A DNA stretch of 22,558 bases from LMUY01 sp964242215 (GTDB lineage: Bacteria > Pseudomonadota > Alphaproteobacteria > Acetobacterales > Acetobacteraceae), in the NCBI GenBank assembly GCA_964242215.1, contig CAXTCJ010000094.1:1-22558 (forward strand), written 5' to 3'. The notes beneath the pieces are model-generated. The model searched no databases and was not told the DNA's origin. It saw only the letters and a list, made by a program, of their open reading frames with translations. Every line of letters begins with the position of its first letter. Positions within the stretch are counted from its first letter, which is position 1. Below, in pieces: positions 1-6,436 of this stretch. The translations under genes were made by a program, and so were the position numbers.

Positions 1-162
1 CAGGGCCAGTTGAAGCTGGACGAGGTGTCCGGCGGCAGCCCGTACGGCGCCACCACGATTGCTGCCGGCGACGGCTCGCGCAAGCCGAGCGAGAACGAGC
101 TCGCCGGCGCCCGTTTCCAGGGCCGCCACGTGGCCGAGGTCACCGCCAAACTGTTCGGCTGA
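1..162 (+). CDS. wrbA: NAD(P)H:quinone oxidoreductase WrbA, C-terminal fragment
   Basis: The first 53 codons, open from the window edge to a TGA, encode the C-terminus of a WrbA-type flavodoxin-fold NAD(P)H:quinone oxidoreductase. The visible signature is SGGSPYGATTIAAGDGSR followed by KPSENELAGARFQGRHVAE. This is the WrbA tail that helps form the FMN/quinone site and the last helix. WrbA proteins are cytosolic tetramers that reduce quinones by two electrons. The start and the N-terminal three quarters lie outside the window. A GC-rich hairpin starts 9 bp after the stop and may act as its terminator. Only the tail is seen, but this motif is highly specific to the family. Confidence 0.9.
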   Translation, partial: QGQLKLDEVSGGSPYGATTIAAGDGSRKPSENELAGARFQGRHVAEVTAKLFG

Positions 163-170
163 ACGCTTGT

Positions 171-210
171 TCTCCCTCTCCCCTTGCGGGAGAGGGTCGG
201 GGTGAGGGGT
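171..210 (+). repeat. GC-rich palindromic intergenic repeat, copy A
   Basis: A 9-bp perfect stem (CCCTCTCCC at 174-182, GGGAGAGGG at 188-196) with a 5-nt loop is followed by a TCGGGGTGAGGGG tail. A related copy lies in inverted orientation at 241-286 and a third hairpin of the same type is at 12518-12553. It resembles the CTCCCTCTCCC-type intergenic palindromes found in many copies in proteobacterial genomes. It has no T-tract, so any terminator role for wrbA is uncertain. Confidence 0.7.
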
Positions 211-240
211 GGTTACGCCACTAAATTCGTGCCGGGGGCT

Positions 241-286
241 TACCCCTCCCCCCGGCCCCCTCCCTCAAGGGGAGGGGGAGAGGGCG
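241..286 (-). repeat. GC-rich palindromic intergenic repeat, copy B (inverted)
   Basis: Read on the minus strand this is CCCTCTCCCCCTCCCCTTG followed by GAGGGAGGGGG and a GGGGAGGGG tail, the same layout as copy A. The stem is CCCCCTCCC (256-264) with GGGAGGGGG (270-278) around a 5-nt loop. Copies A and B point towards each other across about 30 bp between wrbA and mscL, so the transcript could also fold into one larger structure. Confidence 0.65.
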
Positions 287-342
287 TTGCACTGGGGGGG
301 ATTTTTGTGCGGCAATGGGCTCAACGCAAAACAGGAACCGCC

Positions 343-795
343 ATGCAGCCGCCGATCCACCTCCGCGCCCCTAGCTGGCTCAGCGAATTCCAGTCGTTCA
401 TACTACGCGGCAACGTGGTGGACCTGGCCGTCGGCATCATCATCGGTGCCGCGTTCACCACCATCGTGAACAGCCTGGTGAAGGACATCTTCACGCCTTT
501 GCTCGGTCTGCTGATCGGCGGCATCGATTTCAGCAACTTCTTCGTCACCCTGCGCGGCCCCGTGCAGCCGACGCTGGACGCGGCGCAAAAAGCCGGGGCG
601 GTGACGCTTAACATCGGCGTGTTCCTCAACGCCGTCATCCAATTCGTGATCGTGGCATTCGCCATCTTCTGGCTGGTCAAGGCCGTCAGCCGGCTGCAGC
701 GCAAGGACGCCTTCGCCCCGGCGGCACCGACGACGTCCGAAAAGTTGCTGGCCGAGATCCGGGATGCCCTGGTAGCCCGGCCGCCCGCTCATTAG
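343..795 (+). CDS. mscL: Large-conductance mechanosensitive channel MscL
   Basis: This 150-residue protein has the usual MscL length and layout. A short amphipathic N-terminus leads into FILRGNVVDLAVGIIIGAAF, the conserved start of pore-lining TM1 (about residues 22-50). A periplasmic loop, TM2 (about 89-115) and a C-terminal bundle helix (about 132-145) follow. MscL is a homopentameric inner-membrane channel that opens under membrane tension and releases solutes during hypo-osmotic shock. I chose ATG 343 because the family begins just before the amphipathic helix and AGGAA lies upstream at about 333-337; the open frame extends to 184 but that stretch is repeat sequence. Its stop overlaps the stop of the convergent aroKB gene by 4 bp (792-795). 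Confidence 0.95.
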   Translation: MQPPIHLRAPSWLSEFQSFILRGNVVDLAVGIIIGAAFTTIVNSLVKDIFTPLLGLLIGGIDFSNFFVTLRGPVQPTLDAAQKAGAVTLNIGVFLNAVIQFVIVAFAIFWLVKAVSRLQRKDAFAPAAPTTSEKLLAEIRDALVARPPAH

Positions 796-2495
796 CTCTC
801 GCAGCCGGCCTGGCGGAGCACCGCTTCCACCGCTTCGGGGGGCACATCGGCGGCGGTGAACGCCTCGCCGATGCCGCGCGCCAACACGAAATGCAGCTGG
901 CCGTCGCGCATCTTCTTGTCGCGCTGCATCAGGCCCATCAACCGGCTCGCCGAAAACCGGCGGTTCAGCATGCCGAGCTCCGCAGGCAGGCCGACCGAGG
1001 CGAGATGCGCCTCCACCCGCACGCCCACCGCCGGGTCGCAATAGCCCAGAGCCGCGGATAGCCGGAAGGCCAGCCCGAGCCCAACCGCCACCGCCTCGCC
1101 ATGCAGAACGGCGCCGTAGCCGCACTCCGCCTCGATGGCGTGGCCAAAGGTGTGGCCGAGATTGAGCAACGCACGACCATTGCTGGGCCGCTCCTCGCGC
1201 TCATCATCGCCCACCACGGCGGCCTTGAACGCGCAGGCCCGCAGCACGGCCTCGGCCTGGGCGTCCCGATCGTCGCCTACGATCCGGGCGCCGGCCTGCT
1301 CGCACCAGTCGTAGAACCCGGCATCACCGATCAGCCCGGCTTTCACCACCTCGGCATAGCCGGCCCGCTTCTCGCGCGGTGGCAGCGTCGCCAGGGTGGC
1401 GGTGTCCGCGATCACCATGCGGGGCGGGTAGAACGCGCCGAGCAGATTCTTGCCACGGGCGGAGTTGATCCCGGTCTTGCCGCCGACGCTCGAGTCCACC
1501 TGGGCCAGCAAGGTCGTCGGCAGTTGCACGAAGGGCAGGCCGCGCAGGGCGACCGCGGCGGCAAATCCCGCCAGATCGCCGACCACGCCGCCGCCGAGCG
1601 CCAGGACCGCCGTCCGCCGTTCGACGCCGGTGGCCAGCAGCGACTCGACCAATTCGGTGAACGAGGCCAGAGATTTGGACGTCTCGCCGGGCGCCACCAC
1701 CAGTTGCTGGGTCTCGAACCCCGCCTCGTGCAGTCCGTCCGCCAAGGTCTGGGCGTGCAACGGGGCGACATTGGTGTCGGTGATCACGACCACCCGCTTC
1801 TGCGGCAGCACGGGTGCCAGCAGGGCCCCGGCGCGACGCAACACACCGTCGCCGACCACCACGTCGTAGAACCCGGCGCTGGTTCGCACCGGCAGCCGGT
1901 GCGGCGGCTTCCATGCGGCAAGGGCGGTCGCCACGCGGCCCATGGTCTGGTCGGGCGTATCGTCGGCGCAGTCCACGATGATGTCGGCCTCCGCATAGAT
2001 GGGGTAGCGCTGCTCCATCAGCGCCCGCAAGGTGTCCGCCGGGTCGCCTTTGGCCAGCAGCGGGCGATTGCGGCGCAGCGAGACCCGGCGCAGCAGCACG
2101 GGCAACGGGGCTCGCAGCCAGATGGACGTGCCGCGCGCCCGAATAGCCGCCCGAGTCGCAGCGTCCATGAACGCGCCGCCGCCGGTGGCGAGCACGATCG
2201 GCGGCCCCTCCAACAGCCGGCGCAGCACACGGCGTTCGCCGGCGCGGAAATGCGCCTCGCCGAACTGGCTGAACAACTCGGGCACGCTGCGCCCCGCCGC
2301 GGCCTCAATTTCAGCGTCCGAATCGCGGAATTCCATCCGCAAATGCGCTGCCAGCCGCCGGCCGATGACGGATTTGCCCGCACCCATCAGGCCGACGAGC
2401 ACAATGCTCCGGCCCGTCCCGGGGGAGACTGTTCGATTGGGCAACGGTCCCGTCAGGCCGGACGGACGACCGGCAAGCGCGGTGTTGCGTGTCAT
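792..2495 (-). CDS. aroKB: Bifunctional shikimate kinase / 3-dehydroquinate synthase (AroK-AroB fusion)
   Basis: One 567-residue frame joins two shikimate-pathway enzymes. Residues about 30-195 are shikimate kinase: P-loop GLMGAGKS (35-42), DSD shikimate-binding motif (58-60), TGGGA (104-108) and the RNRPLL lid (142-147). Residues about 205-567 are 3-dehydroquinate synthase: GGGVVGDLAGF (301-311), PTTLLAQVDSSVGGKTGIN (326-344), and metal ligands E382 (AEVVK), H448 (GHTFGH) and H465 (LHGE). The AroB part makes 3-dehydroquinate from DAHP (step 2) and the AroK part phosphorylates shikimate (step 5), both in the cytosol. Separate adjacent aroK and aroB genes are the common alphaproteobacterial arrangement; fusions are known in some lineages. 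ATG 2495 is preferred over the upstream ATG at 2702 because the extra 69 residues are unlike AroK and run antisense over a small gene. Confidence 0.95.
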   Translation of the reverse strand: MTRNTALAGRPSGLTGPLPNRTVSPGTGRSIVLVGLMGAGKSVIGRRLAAHLRMEFRDSDAEIEAAAGRSVPELFSQFGEAHFRAGERRVLRRLLEGPPIVLATGGGAFMDAATRAAIRARGTSIWLRAPLPVLLRRVSLRRNRPLLAKGDPADTLRALMEQRYPIYAEADIIVDCADDTPDQTMGRVATALAAWKPPHRLPVRTSAGFYDVVVGDGVLRRAGALLAPVLPQKRVVVITDTNVAPLHAQTLADGLHEAGFETQQLVVAPGETSKSLASFTELVESLLATGVERRTAVLALGGGVVGDLAGFAAAVALRGLPFVQLPTTLLAQVDSSVGGKTGINSARGKNLLGAFYPPRMVIADTATLATLPPREKRAGYAEVVKAGLIGDAGFYDWCEQAGARIVGDDRDAQAEAVLRACAFKAAVVGDDEREERPSNGRALLNLGHTFGHAIEAECGYGAVLHGEAVAVGLGLAFRLSAALGYCDPAVGVRVEAHLASVGLPAELGMLNRRFSASRLMGLMQRDKKMRDGQLHFVLARGIGEAFTAADVPPEAVEAVLRQAGCES

Positions 2496-2543
2496 GGCCC
2501 CCGACGCTAGCACAGGCCGGTTGTTCACGGCCAAGGGTGGCGA

Positions 2544-2687
2544 ATGCGCCAAATCTTTCTCATCGTCATCCTGGCGCTCGTTGTGCTGGGCGCCGTCGGC
2601 GTCCTGATGCTCGGCGCCTTTCCACCACATCAAACCGCGCAGCCCATCGCCCACACGCTGCCGAACGATCGCTTCGGAACGCACTGA
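2544..2687 (+). CDS. Small single-pass membrane protein (47 aa), hypothetical
   Basis: This ORF of 47 codons starts with ATG behind a GGGTGG ribosome site. It encodes MRQIFLIVILALVVLGAVG and continues with LMLGAFPPHQ. That gives one hydrophobic segment (about residues 4-25) and a short polar C-terminal tail ending LPNDRFGTH. Its stop lies 3 bp before the GTG of xerD, so the two are probably co-transcribed and translationally coupled. The hydrophobic helix followed by a proline-rich turn is coherent and would be unlikely in a chance frame. I recall similar short proteins next to xerD/aroK in related genomes but cannot verify this here. Function is unknown; it is divergent from aroKB with only 48 bp between their starts. 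Confidence 0.75.
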   Translation: MRQIFLIVILALVVLGAVGVLMLGAFPPHQTAQPIAHTLPNDRFGTH

Positions 2688-2690
2688 ACC

Positions 2691-3590
2691 GTGGACCGCC
2701 ACGCGGAGGCATTCCTCGAGATGCTGTCCGCGGAACGGGGCGCTGCCCGCAATACGCTGGCTGCCTATGCCGCCGACCTGGCTGACTTTGCCGGTTTCGC
2801 CGCGGCGCAGGGCGAGGCGTCGGAGTCGGCCTCCACCGACACGCTGCGCCAGTACATGGCGGGACTGAATGCGGCGGGCTTGTCAGCGCGGACGGCGGCG
2901 CGGCGGCTGTCGTGCCTGCGCCAGTTCAACCGTTTCCTGCTGCGCGAGGGCGTCCGGAGCAACGATCCGACGCAGACCCTCGATTCGCCACGTATGCCCA
3001 GTTCGCTGCCGAAATATCTCAGCGAGGCAGAACTGGCCGCGCTGCTCGCAGCCGCCGCAGACCGGCCGGGCCGCGCCGGGTTAGTGGCGGTGGCGGCGCT
3101 CGAGCTGCTCTATGTGACCGGGCTGCGGGTGTCGGAGCTGCTGGCACTGCGGCGAACCGCCCTGGCGAATGGTGCCGCGATGCTGGCCGTTCGGGGCAAG
3201 GGCGGCCGGGAGCGGCTCGTGCCTCTCGGCGGGGCGGCGCGGGAGGCGGCCGCTGCGATGATGATGCAGGATGCCGACAGCCCCTGGTTGTTTCCGGGGC
3301 GGGACAAGCGGCGCGCCATGACCCGGCAGGGGTTCGCGCTGCTGCTTAAGCCGCTTGCCGCCGCGGCGGGCATCGACCCGGCGCGGGTTTCGCCCCACGT
3401 GCTGCGTCATTCCTTCGCATCGCACATGCTCGCGCATGGCGCCGATCTGCGGAGTCTGCAGATGCTGCTGGGACACGCCGACATCTCGACCACGCAGATC
3501 TACACCCACGTGCAGCCCGAGCGGCTGCAAAGGCTGGTGGAGGCCCATCACCCGCTGGCACGGCCCGCCGGGCGTCGCACGTCCGGCTGA
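2691..3590 (+). CDS. xerD: Tyrosine recombinase XerD
   Basis: The 299-residue protein has the standard XerC/D length. An N-terminal SAM-like core-binding domain (about 1-90) precedes the catalytic domain (about 105-290). The catalytic set is visible: R146 in TGLRVSEL, K170 in GKGGRERLVPLG, H236/R239 in HVLRHSFASH, H262 in LGHADISTT and the nucleophile Y271 in TQIYTHV. XerD with XerC resolves chromosome dimers at dif near the divisome, activated by FtsK. The GTG start at 2691 follows the small membrane gene by 3 bp and gives the expected N-terminus. XerC is the alternative, but the early-ending DxxRMPSSLPKYLS-type linker and the aroK neighbourhood favour XerD. No phage or integron genes are nearby, so this is a housekeeping recombinase. 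Confidence 0.92.
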   Translation: MDRHAEAFLEMLSAERGAARNTLAAYAADLADFAGFAAAQGEASESASTDTLRQYMAGLNAAGLSARTAARRLSCLRQFNRFLLREGVRSNDPTQTLDSPRMPSSLPKYLSEAELAALLAAAADRPGRAGLVAVAALELLYVTGLRVSELLALRRTALANGAAMLAVRGKGGRERLVPLGGAAREAAAAMMMQDADSPWLFPGRDKRRAMTRQGFALLLKPLAAAAGIDPARVSPHVLRHSFASHMLAHGADLRSLQMLLGHADISTTQIYTHVQPERLQRLVEAHHPLARPAGRRTSG

Positions 3591-3635
3591 AGCCGCCTAT
3601 GATCGCCGGGCCAATCAGCGAGGGAACGAGGCACA

Positions 3636-4091
3636 ATGCTCGAGATCGACACGCCGGCCGGGATGGACGCCTATGTCGGCAAGGAGTTGGGGCACAGCGA
3701 CTGGATTACGGTCACCCAGGAGATGATCGACAAATTCGCCGATGCTACGGGTGATCACCAATGGATCCACGTCGACATCGCGCGCGCCAAGACGGACATG
3801 CCTGGCGGCACGACGATCGCGCATGGCTTCCTAACCTTGTCGCTGCTGCCGGCCTTGACCGCGACGGTATACCGCATCCGCCAGCGCCAGCGGGGCGTGA
3901 ACTATGGCTCCAACCGCGTGCGCTTCACCAATCCGGTTCCGTCCGGTTCGGAGGTCAGGGCCCATCTGAAGCTGAAGGCGTCCGAGCCGGTGGAGGGCGG
4001 CCGCCGCCTGATTGCCGAGGCTACGGTCGAGATTAAGGGGATAACCCGCCCTGCCCTGGTCGCCGAGACGATCACGGTCGTCTACGGGTAA
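3636..4091 (+). CDS. MaoC-family (R)-specific enoyl-CoA hydratase
   Basis: This 151-residue single hot-dog-fold protein carries the hydratase-2 motif GDHQWIHVD (39-47), with the catalytic pair expected at D40 and H45. The substrate-tunnel segment TTIAHGFLTLSLLPAL (59-74) follows, then YGSNRVRFTNPVPSG. Family members hydrate trans-2-enoyl-CoA to (R)-3-hydroxyacyl-CoA or act on related short acyl-CoAs; the substrate cannot be read from sequence. The ATG follows GAGG at about 3628-3631 and sits 45 bp after the xerD stop, so read-through from xerD is possible. The minus-strand terminator at 4111-4163 lies between it and the convergent surface-protein gene. Confidence 0.9.
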   Translation: MLEIDTPAGMDAYVGKELGHSDWITVTQEMIDKFADATGDHQWIHVDIARAKTDMPGGTTIAHGFLTLSLLPALTATVYRIRQRQRGVNYGSNRVRFTNPVPSGSEVRAHLKLKASEPVEGGRRLIAEATVEIKGITRPALVAETITVVYG

Positions 4092-4110
4092 ACGCGTCGT
4101 CGCAGTTGCC

Positions 4111-4163
4111 ATAAAATGCAAAGGCCACGGACCGAACGATTTCTCGCCCGATCCGTGGCCCTT
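4111..4163 (-). terminator. Rho-independent terminator of the surface-protein gene
   Basis: On the minus strand a stem of GGCCACGGA (4160-4152) pairs with TCCGTGGCC (4131-4123) around a roughly 20-nt loop. It is followed by TTTGCATTTTAT. The stem starts about 27 bp after the TAA of the 4187-5143 gene. The loop is long, but the GC-rich stem plus T-rich tail is the classic layout in this direction. On the plus strand the downstream bases are GC-rich, so it would serve maoC poorly. Confidence 0.75.
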
Positions 4164-4186
4164 GCGGAGCCAAGTGGTAGTGGCGG

Positions 4187-5143
4187 TTAGACCACCTTGA
4201 TCGTCGCCGTGAGGGTCGCTGTCGACACGTTGCTGAACGTGACCTGCGAGCCGTCGCTGAGCACCAGCACCGAGCCAGCCGCGTTCCCGGCAGCTGCCGT
4301 AATGTTGTAGCCAGCGTAGCCGTGAACGTCGATCGCGCTGCCGGCGCCGAGGTTGTTGACCGTGACCTGGCCGGTCGCGACGTTCGCGTCCTTGATGAAC
4401 TCGAGCGTATCGACCTGAGCGCTGCCGTTCAGCGTGATGTTGCCAGCGGACGTGTCGATGTTGAACGTCTCGGAGCCCGTGCCGCCCGTAACCGAGGTGC
4501 TGCCCGTGCCAGCGAGCGTGATCGAGCTGGTGCCCGCGCCCGTCACGGTGTCGACCACACCGGCCTTCGAACCGTTGATGAAGGCGAGCGTCGTCGACGC
4601 CGTCATCGAGATGTTGTCGATGCCGCTCGCGGCAGCCGTGATCGTGCTCGGACCACCGACCAGGACGGCATCGCTACCGTTGCTGGTCAGGTTGTTGGCC
4701 GCACCGTTGAGGATGACGACGTCATTGCCGCCGACCCCGGTGGTGAACGCGTTGACGCCAGCAAGGCCAAGCAGCTGGTTCGGACCGGCGCCCGTGACCG
4801 CCAGCAAACCGCCGGACGGGTTGTTGTTCTCGATGGTGGCGCTGGAGTTGTCGGCGGCAACAACCTGCGAGAATGGGGCCGCGCCGGTGAAGTAGCTCTC
4901 GTTCGGGCCGTCCAGAACGACGTTGGACAGAGCAACACCCGCCACGCCGGTGAGCGACGTTCCGGCGCCAATCGCGACCGTCGTGCCCGTGGTGATCAGG
5001 CCACCCGCGCCCGTGACGAGTGTAGCGGTTGCTCCGGTCGCCGACGCGATGATCTGCTGCGCCAGGGTAATCTGTGCCGGTGTAGAGCCGAGGAAGGAGA
5101 AAGAGGTACCGCTAATTGAGCCGGTAACTGTCACAGCCGCCAT
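4187..5143 (-). CDS. Surface/secreted beta-repeat protein, probable type I secretion substrate
   Basis: The 318-residue product consists almost entirely of Ala, Gly, Ser, Thr, Val and Asn. I find no Arg, Cys or Trp and only three Lys. Short beta-strand repeats occur throughout, and GGTGSETFNID plus GVGGNDVVILNG resemble the GGxGxDxF/L nonapeptides of RTX beta-rolls. There is no N-terminal signal peptide; with the hydrophobic C-terminal end (ATIKVV) this fits type I secretion, though no ABC or membrane-fusion genes are in the window. The composition fits an S-layer, biofilm matrix or adhesin-like surface protein. ATG 5143 has AGAGGT upstream. The gene is isolated between a strong terminator and a long AT-richer leader. 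Exact family not recognised. Confidence 0.75.
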   Translation of the reverse strand: MAAVTVTGSISGTSFSFLGSTPAQITLAQQIIASATGATATLVTGAGGLITTGTTVAIGAGTSLTGVAGVALSNVVLDGPNESYFTGAAPFSQVVAADNSSATIENNNPSGGLLAVTGAGPNQLLGLAGVNAFTTGVGGNDVVILNGAANNLTSNGSDAVLVGGPSTITAAASGIDNISMTASTTLAFINGSKAGVVDTVTGAGTSSITLAGTGSTSVTGGTGSETFNIDTSAGNITLNGSAQVDTLEFIKDANVATGQVTVNNLGAGSAIDVHGYAGYNITAAAGNAAGSVLVLSDGSQVTFSNVSTATLTATIKVV

Positions 5144-5644
5144 GGGGAAGACCTCTCGTTAAAACCTGTTAACCGCTCTTACCGCGGCGCACCACGACGA
5201 GGCAAGCGTCAATGTGCGTTCAACCCTGAACTAAGTGTTATCCCTCGAAGCGGCGCGTATTTGAGCATTAGGGAACCACTTCGCGGCCGAATGGAGCATT
5301 GACGGAACACGTTAAGTGAAGGGTTTCGTGACATCTCAACTTAGGCGGTCGAGACTGACGCTACTGCATGGGTTTGTTGCTCGAAAGACGCAGAGGAGGT
5401 GCTTCTTGCCATCAAATCGCCTTAGAACCGCGGTCAGGCCGAAAGTGTACCGTCCACCACAAGAACCAGACGTATTACAAAGTGGATACTTACACGGACG
5501 GTTTTGTCGGATTTTAAGCAGGCTGATGACGCTGGTTGCCGAATTAACGAGCGCTCGTGTCCACGTTAATCGAACGTTATTGTCTGCTTTATCAAACTCC
5601 CGCCGCCGAAATATGGCGCAGCAAACTGGTCCGGAGTGCACATC
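5144..5644. other. AT-richer intergenic region, no convincing gene
   Basis: About 500 bp separates the divergent surface-protein gene (minus) and SDR gene (plus). It is visibly richer in A/T than its neighbours, with TTAA, TTTT and ATTA runs that are rare elsewhere in the window. Two overlapping open frames (5316-5648 plus, 5336-5767 minus) have no family-like content and no good ribosome site, so I do not call them. The region must hold promoters for both flanking genes and possibly a long leader for the surface protein. A palindrome-rich stretch at 5543-5580 is listed separately. Confidence 0.6.
5543..5580. promoter_or_regulatory. Palindrome cluster, possible operator upstream of SDR gene
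   Basis: A perfect 12-bp palindrome ACGAGCGCTCGT (5547-5558) is nested in a wider inverted repeat, ATTAACG (5543-5549) with CGTTAAT (5564-5570). The hexamer ACGTTA occurs again 12 bp further on (5575-5580). The cluster ends 64 bp before the SDR start. Such symmetrical sites are typical of TetR- or LysR-type regulators, but no regulator gene is in the window, so the role is inferred. Confidence 0.4.
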
Positions 5645-6436
5645 ATGAACGGCCGACTCGCGGGGCAGACCGCGATCATCACCGGTGCGGGTAGTGGCAT
5701 CGGACGCGCCACGGCGGCGCTGTTCGCGCGCGAGGGCGCCCAAGTCCTGATCGTAGACCGGGACCACGCGGCCCTCGCGACGACCAAGTCCCTGATGGTG
5801 GCAGGCGGGACCACTCCCGTGATGGCCGTGGGTGACGCCGGCGACGAGGCCGACGTCGCGCGCTTCATCGGCCAGGCCCTGGCCGAATGGGGCGTGATCG
5901 ACGCTCTATATGCCAATGCCGGCATCAGCGGCGGCATGGTGCCATTCCTGGAAAACACCGCCGCGCTGTGGATGGACGTCCTGCGGATCAACCTGCTCGG
6001 ACCATTCCTGGCGATCCAGGCTGTAGCGCCGCACATGGTAGCGCGGGGGCGGGGCTCTATTATCTGCACCGCGTCAGTCGCCGGCTTGCGGGCCAACGCT
6101 GCCGGCGCGCCTTACAGTGCCAGCAAGGCGGGCGTGATCAGCCTGGTGCAAACCGCCGCGGACGCGCTGGCTGGAACGGGCGTGCGGGTGAATGCCATCT
6201 GCCCAGGCCTCATCGAGACCGGCATGACAGCGCCGATGTTCGAACGGGCGCGTGCGAAGGGGACAGAAGCGAAGATTGGGCAACTGAACCCACTTCGGCG
6301 GGCAGGTGGGCCGGAGGAGATCGCCGGCGCCGCCTTGTTCCTGGCGAGCGCCGACTCCTCATACGTCAATGGCCAAGCGATCGCGGTGGATGGGGGCCTG
6401 TCCAGCACCCACCCATTCGCGTCCCGCCGCAGCTAG
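5645..6436 (+). CDS. SDR family NAD(P)-dependent oxidoreductase
   Basis: This classical short-chain dehydrogenase/reductase has 263 residues. It shows the cofactor motif TGAGSGIG (13-20), D38 at the end of beta-2 (favouring NAD), NAG (91-93), and the catalytic set S144, Y157 and K161 in YSASK. The C-terminal motif SSYVNGQAIAVDGG is typical of the FabG-like branch. The substrate cannot be predicted. ATG 5645 is preferred over the GTG at 5636 because CCGGAG lies about 9 bp upstream and the Rossmann fold begins soon after. It stands alone on the plus strand. Its TAG shares the bases CTAG with the stop of the convergent SDR gene. Confidence 0.9.
   Translation: MNGRLAGQTAIITGAGSGIGRATAALFAREGAQVLIVDRDHAALATTKSLMVAGGTTPVMAVGDAGDEADVARFIGQALAEWGVIDALYANAGISGGMVPFLENTAALWMDVLRINLLGPFLAIQAVAPHMVARGRGSIICTASVAGLRANAAGAPYSASKAGVISLVQTAADALAGTGVRVNAICPGLIETGMTAPMFERARAKGTEAKIGQLNPLRRAGGPEEIAGAALFLASADSSYVNGQAIAVDGGLSSTHPFASRRS

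Noticed and set aside
1101..2510. 469-codon plus-strand open frame
   Set aside because: It runs antisense to aroKB, whose motifs are complete; the residues are low-complexity Gly/Arg/Gln-rich, as expected from the complement of a high-GC gene.
2496..2702. N-terminal extension of aroKB to ATG 2702
   Set aside because: The additional 69 residues do not resemble AroK and are antisense to the small membrane gene.
2691..3590. xerD as an integrase of a mobile element
   Set aside because: No attachment-site repeats, tRNA, excisionase or phage genes nearby; the aroK-side context and full XerD features mark it as housekeeping.
5316..5648. Open frame of 110 codons in the AT-richer region
   Set aside because: No ribosome site, basic random-looking composition, and it runs into the SDR start; an overlapping minus-strand frame is equally featureless.
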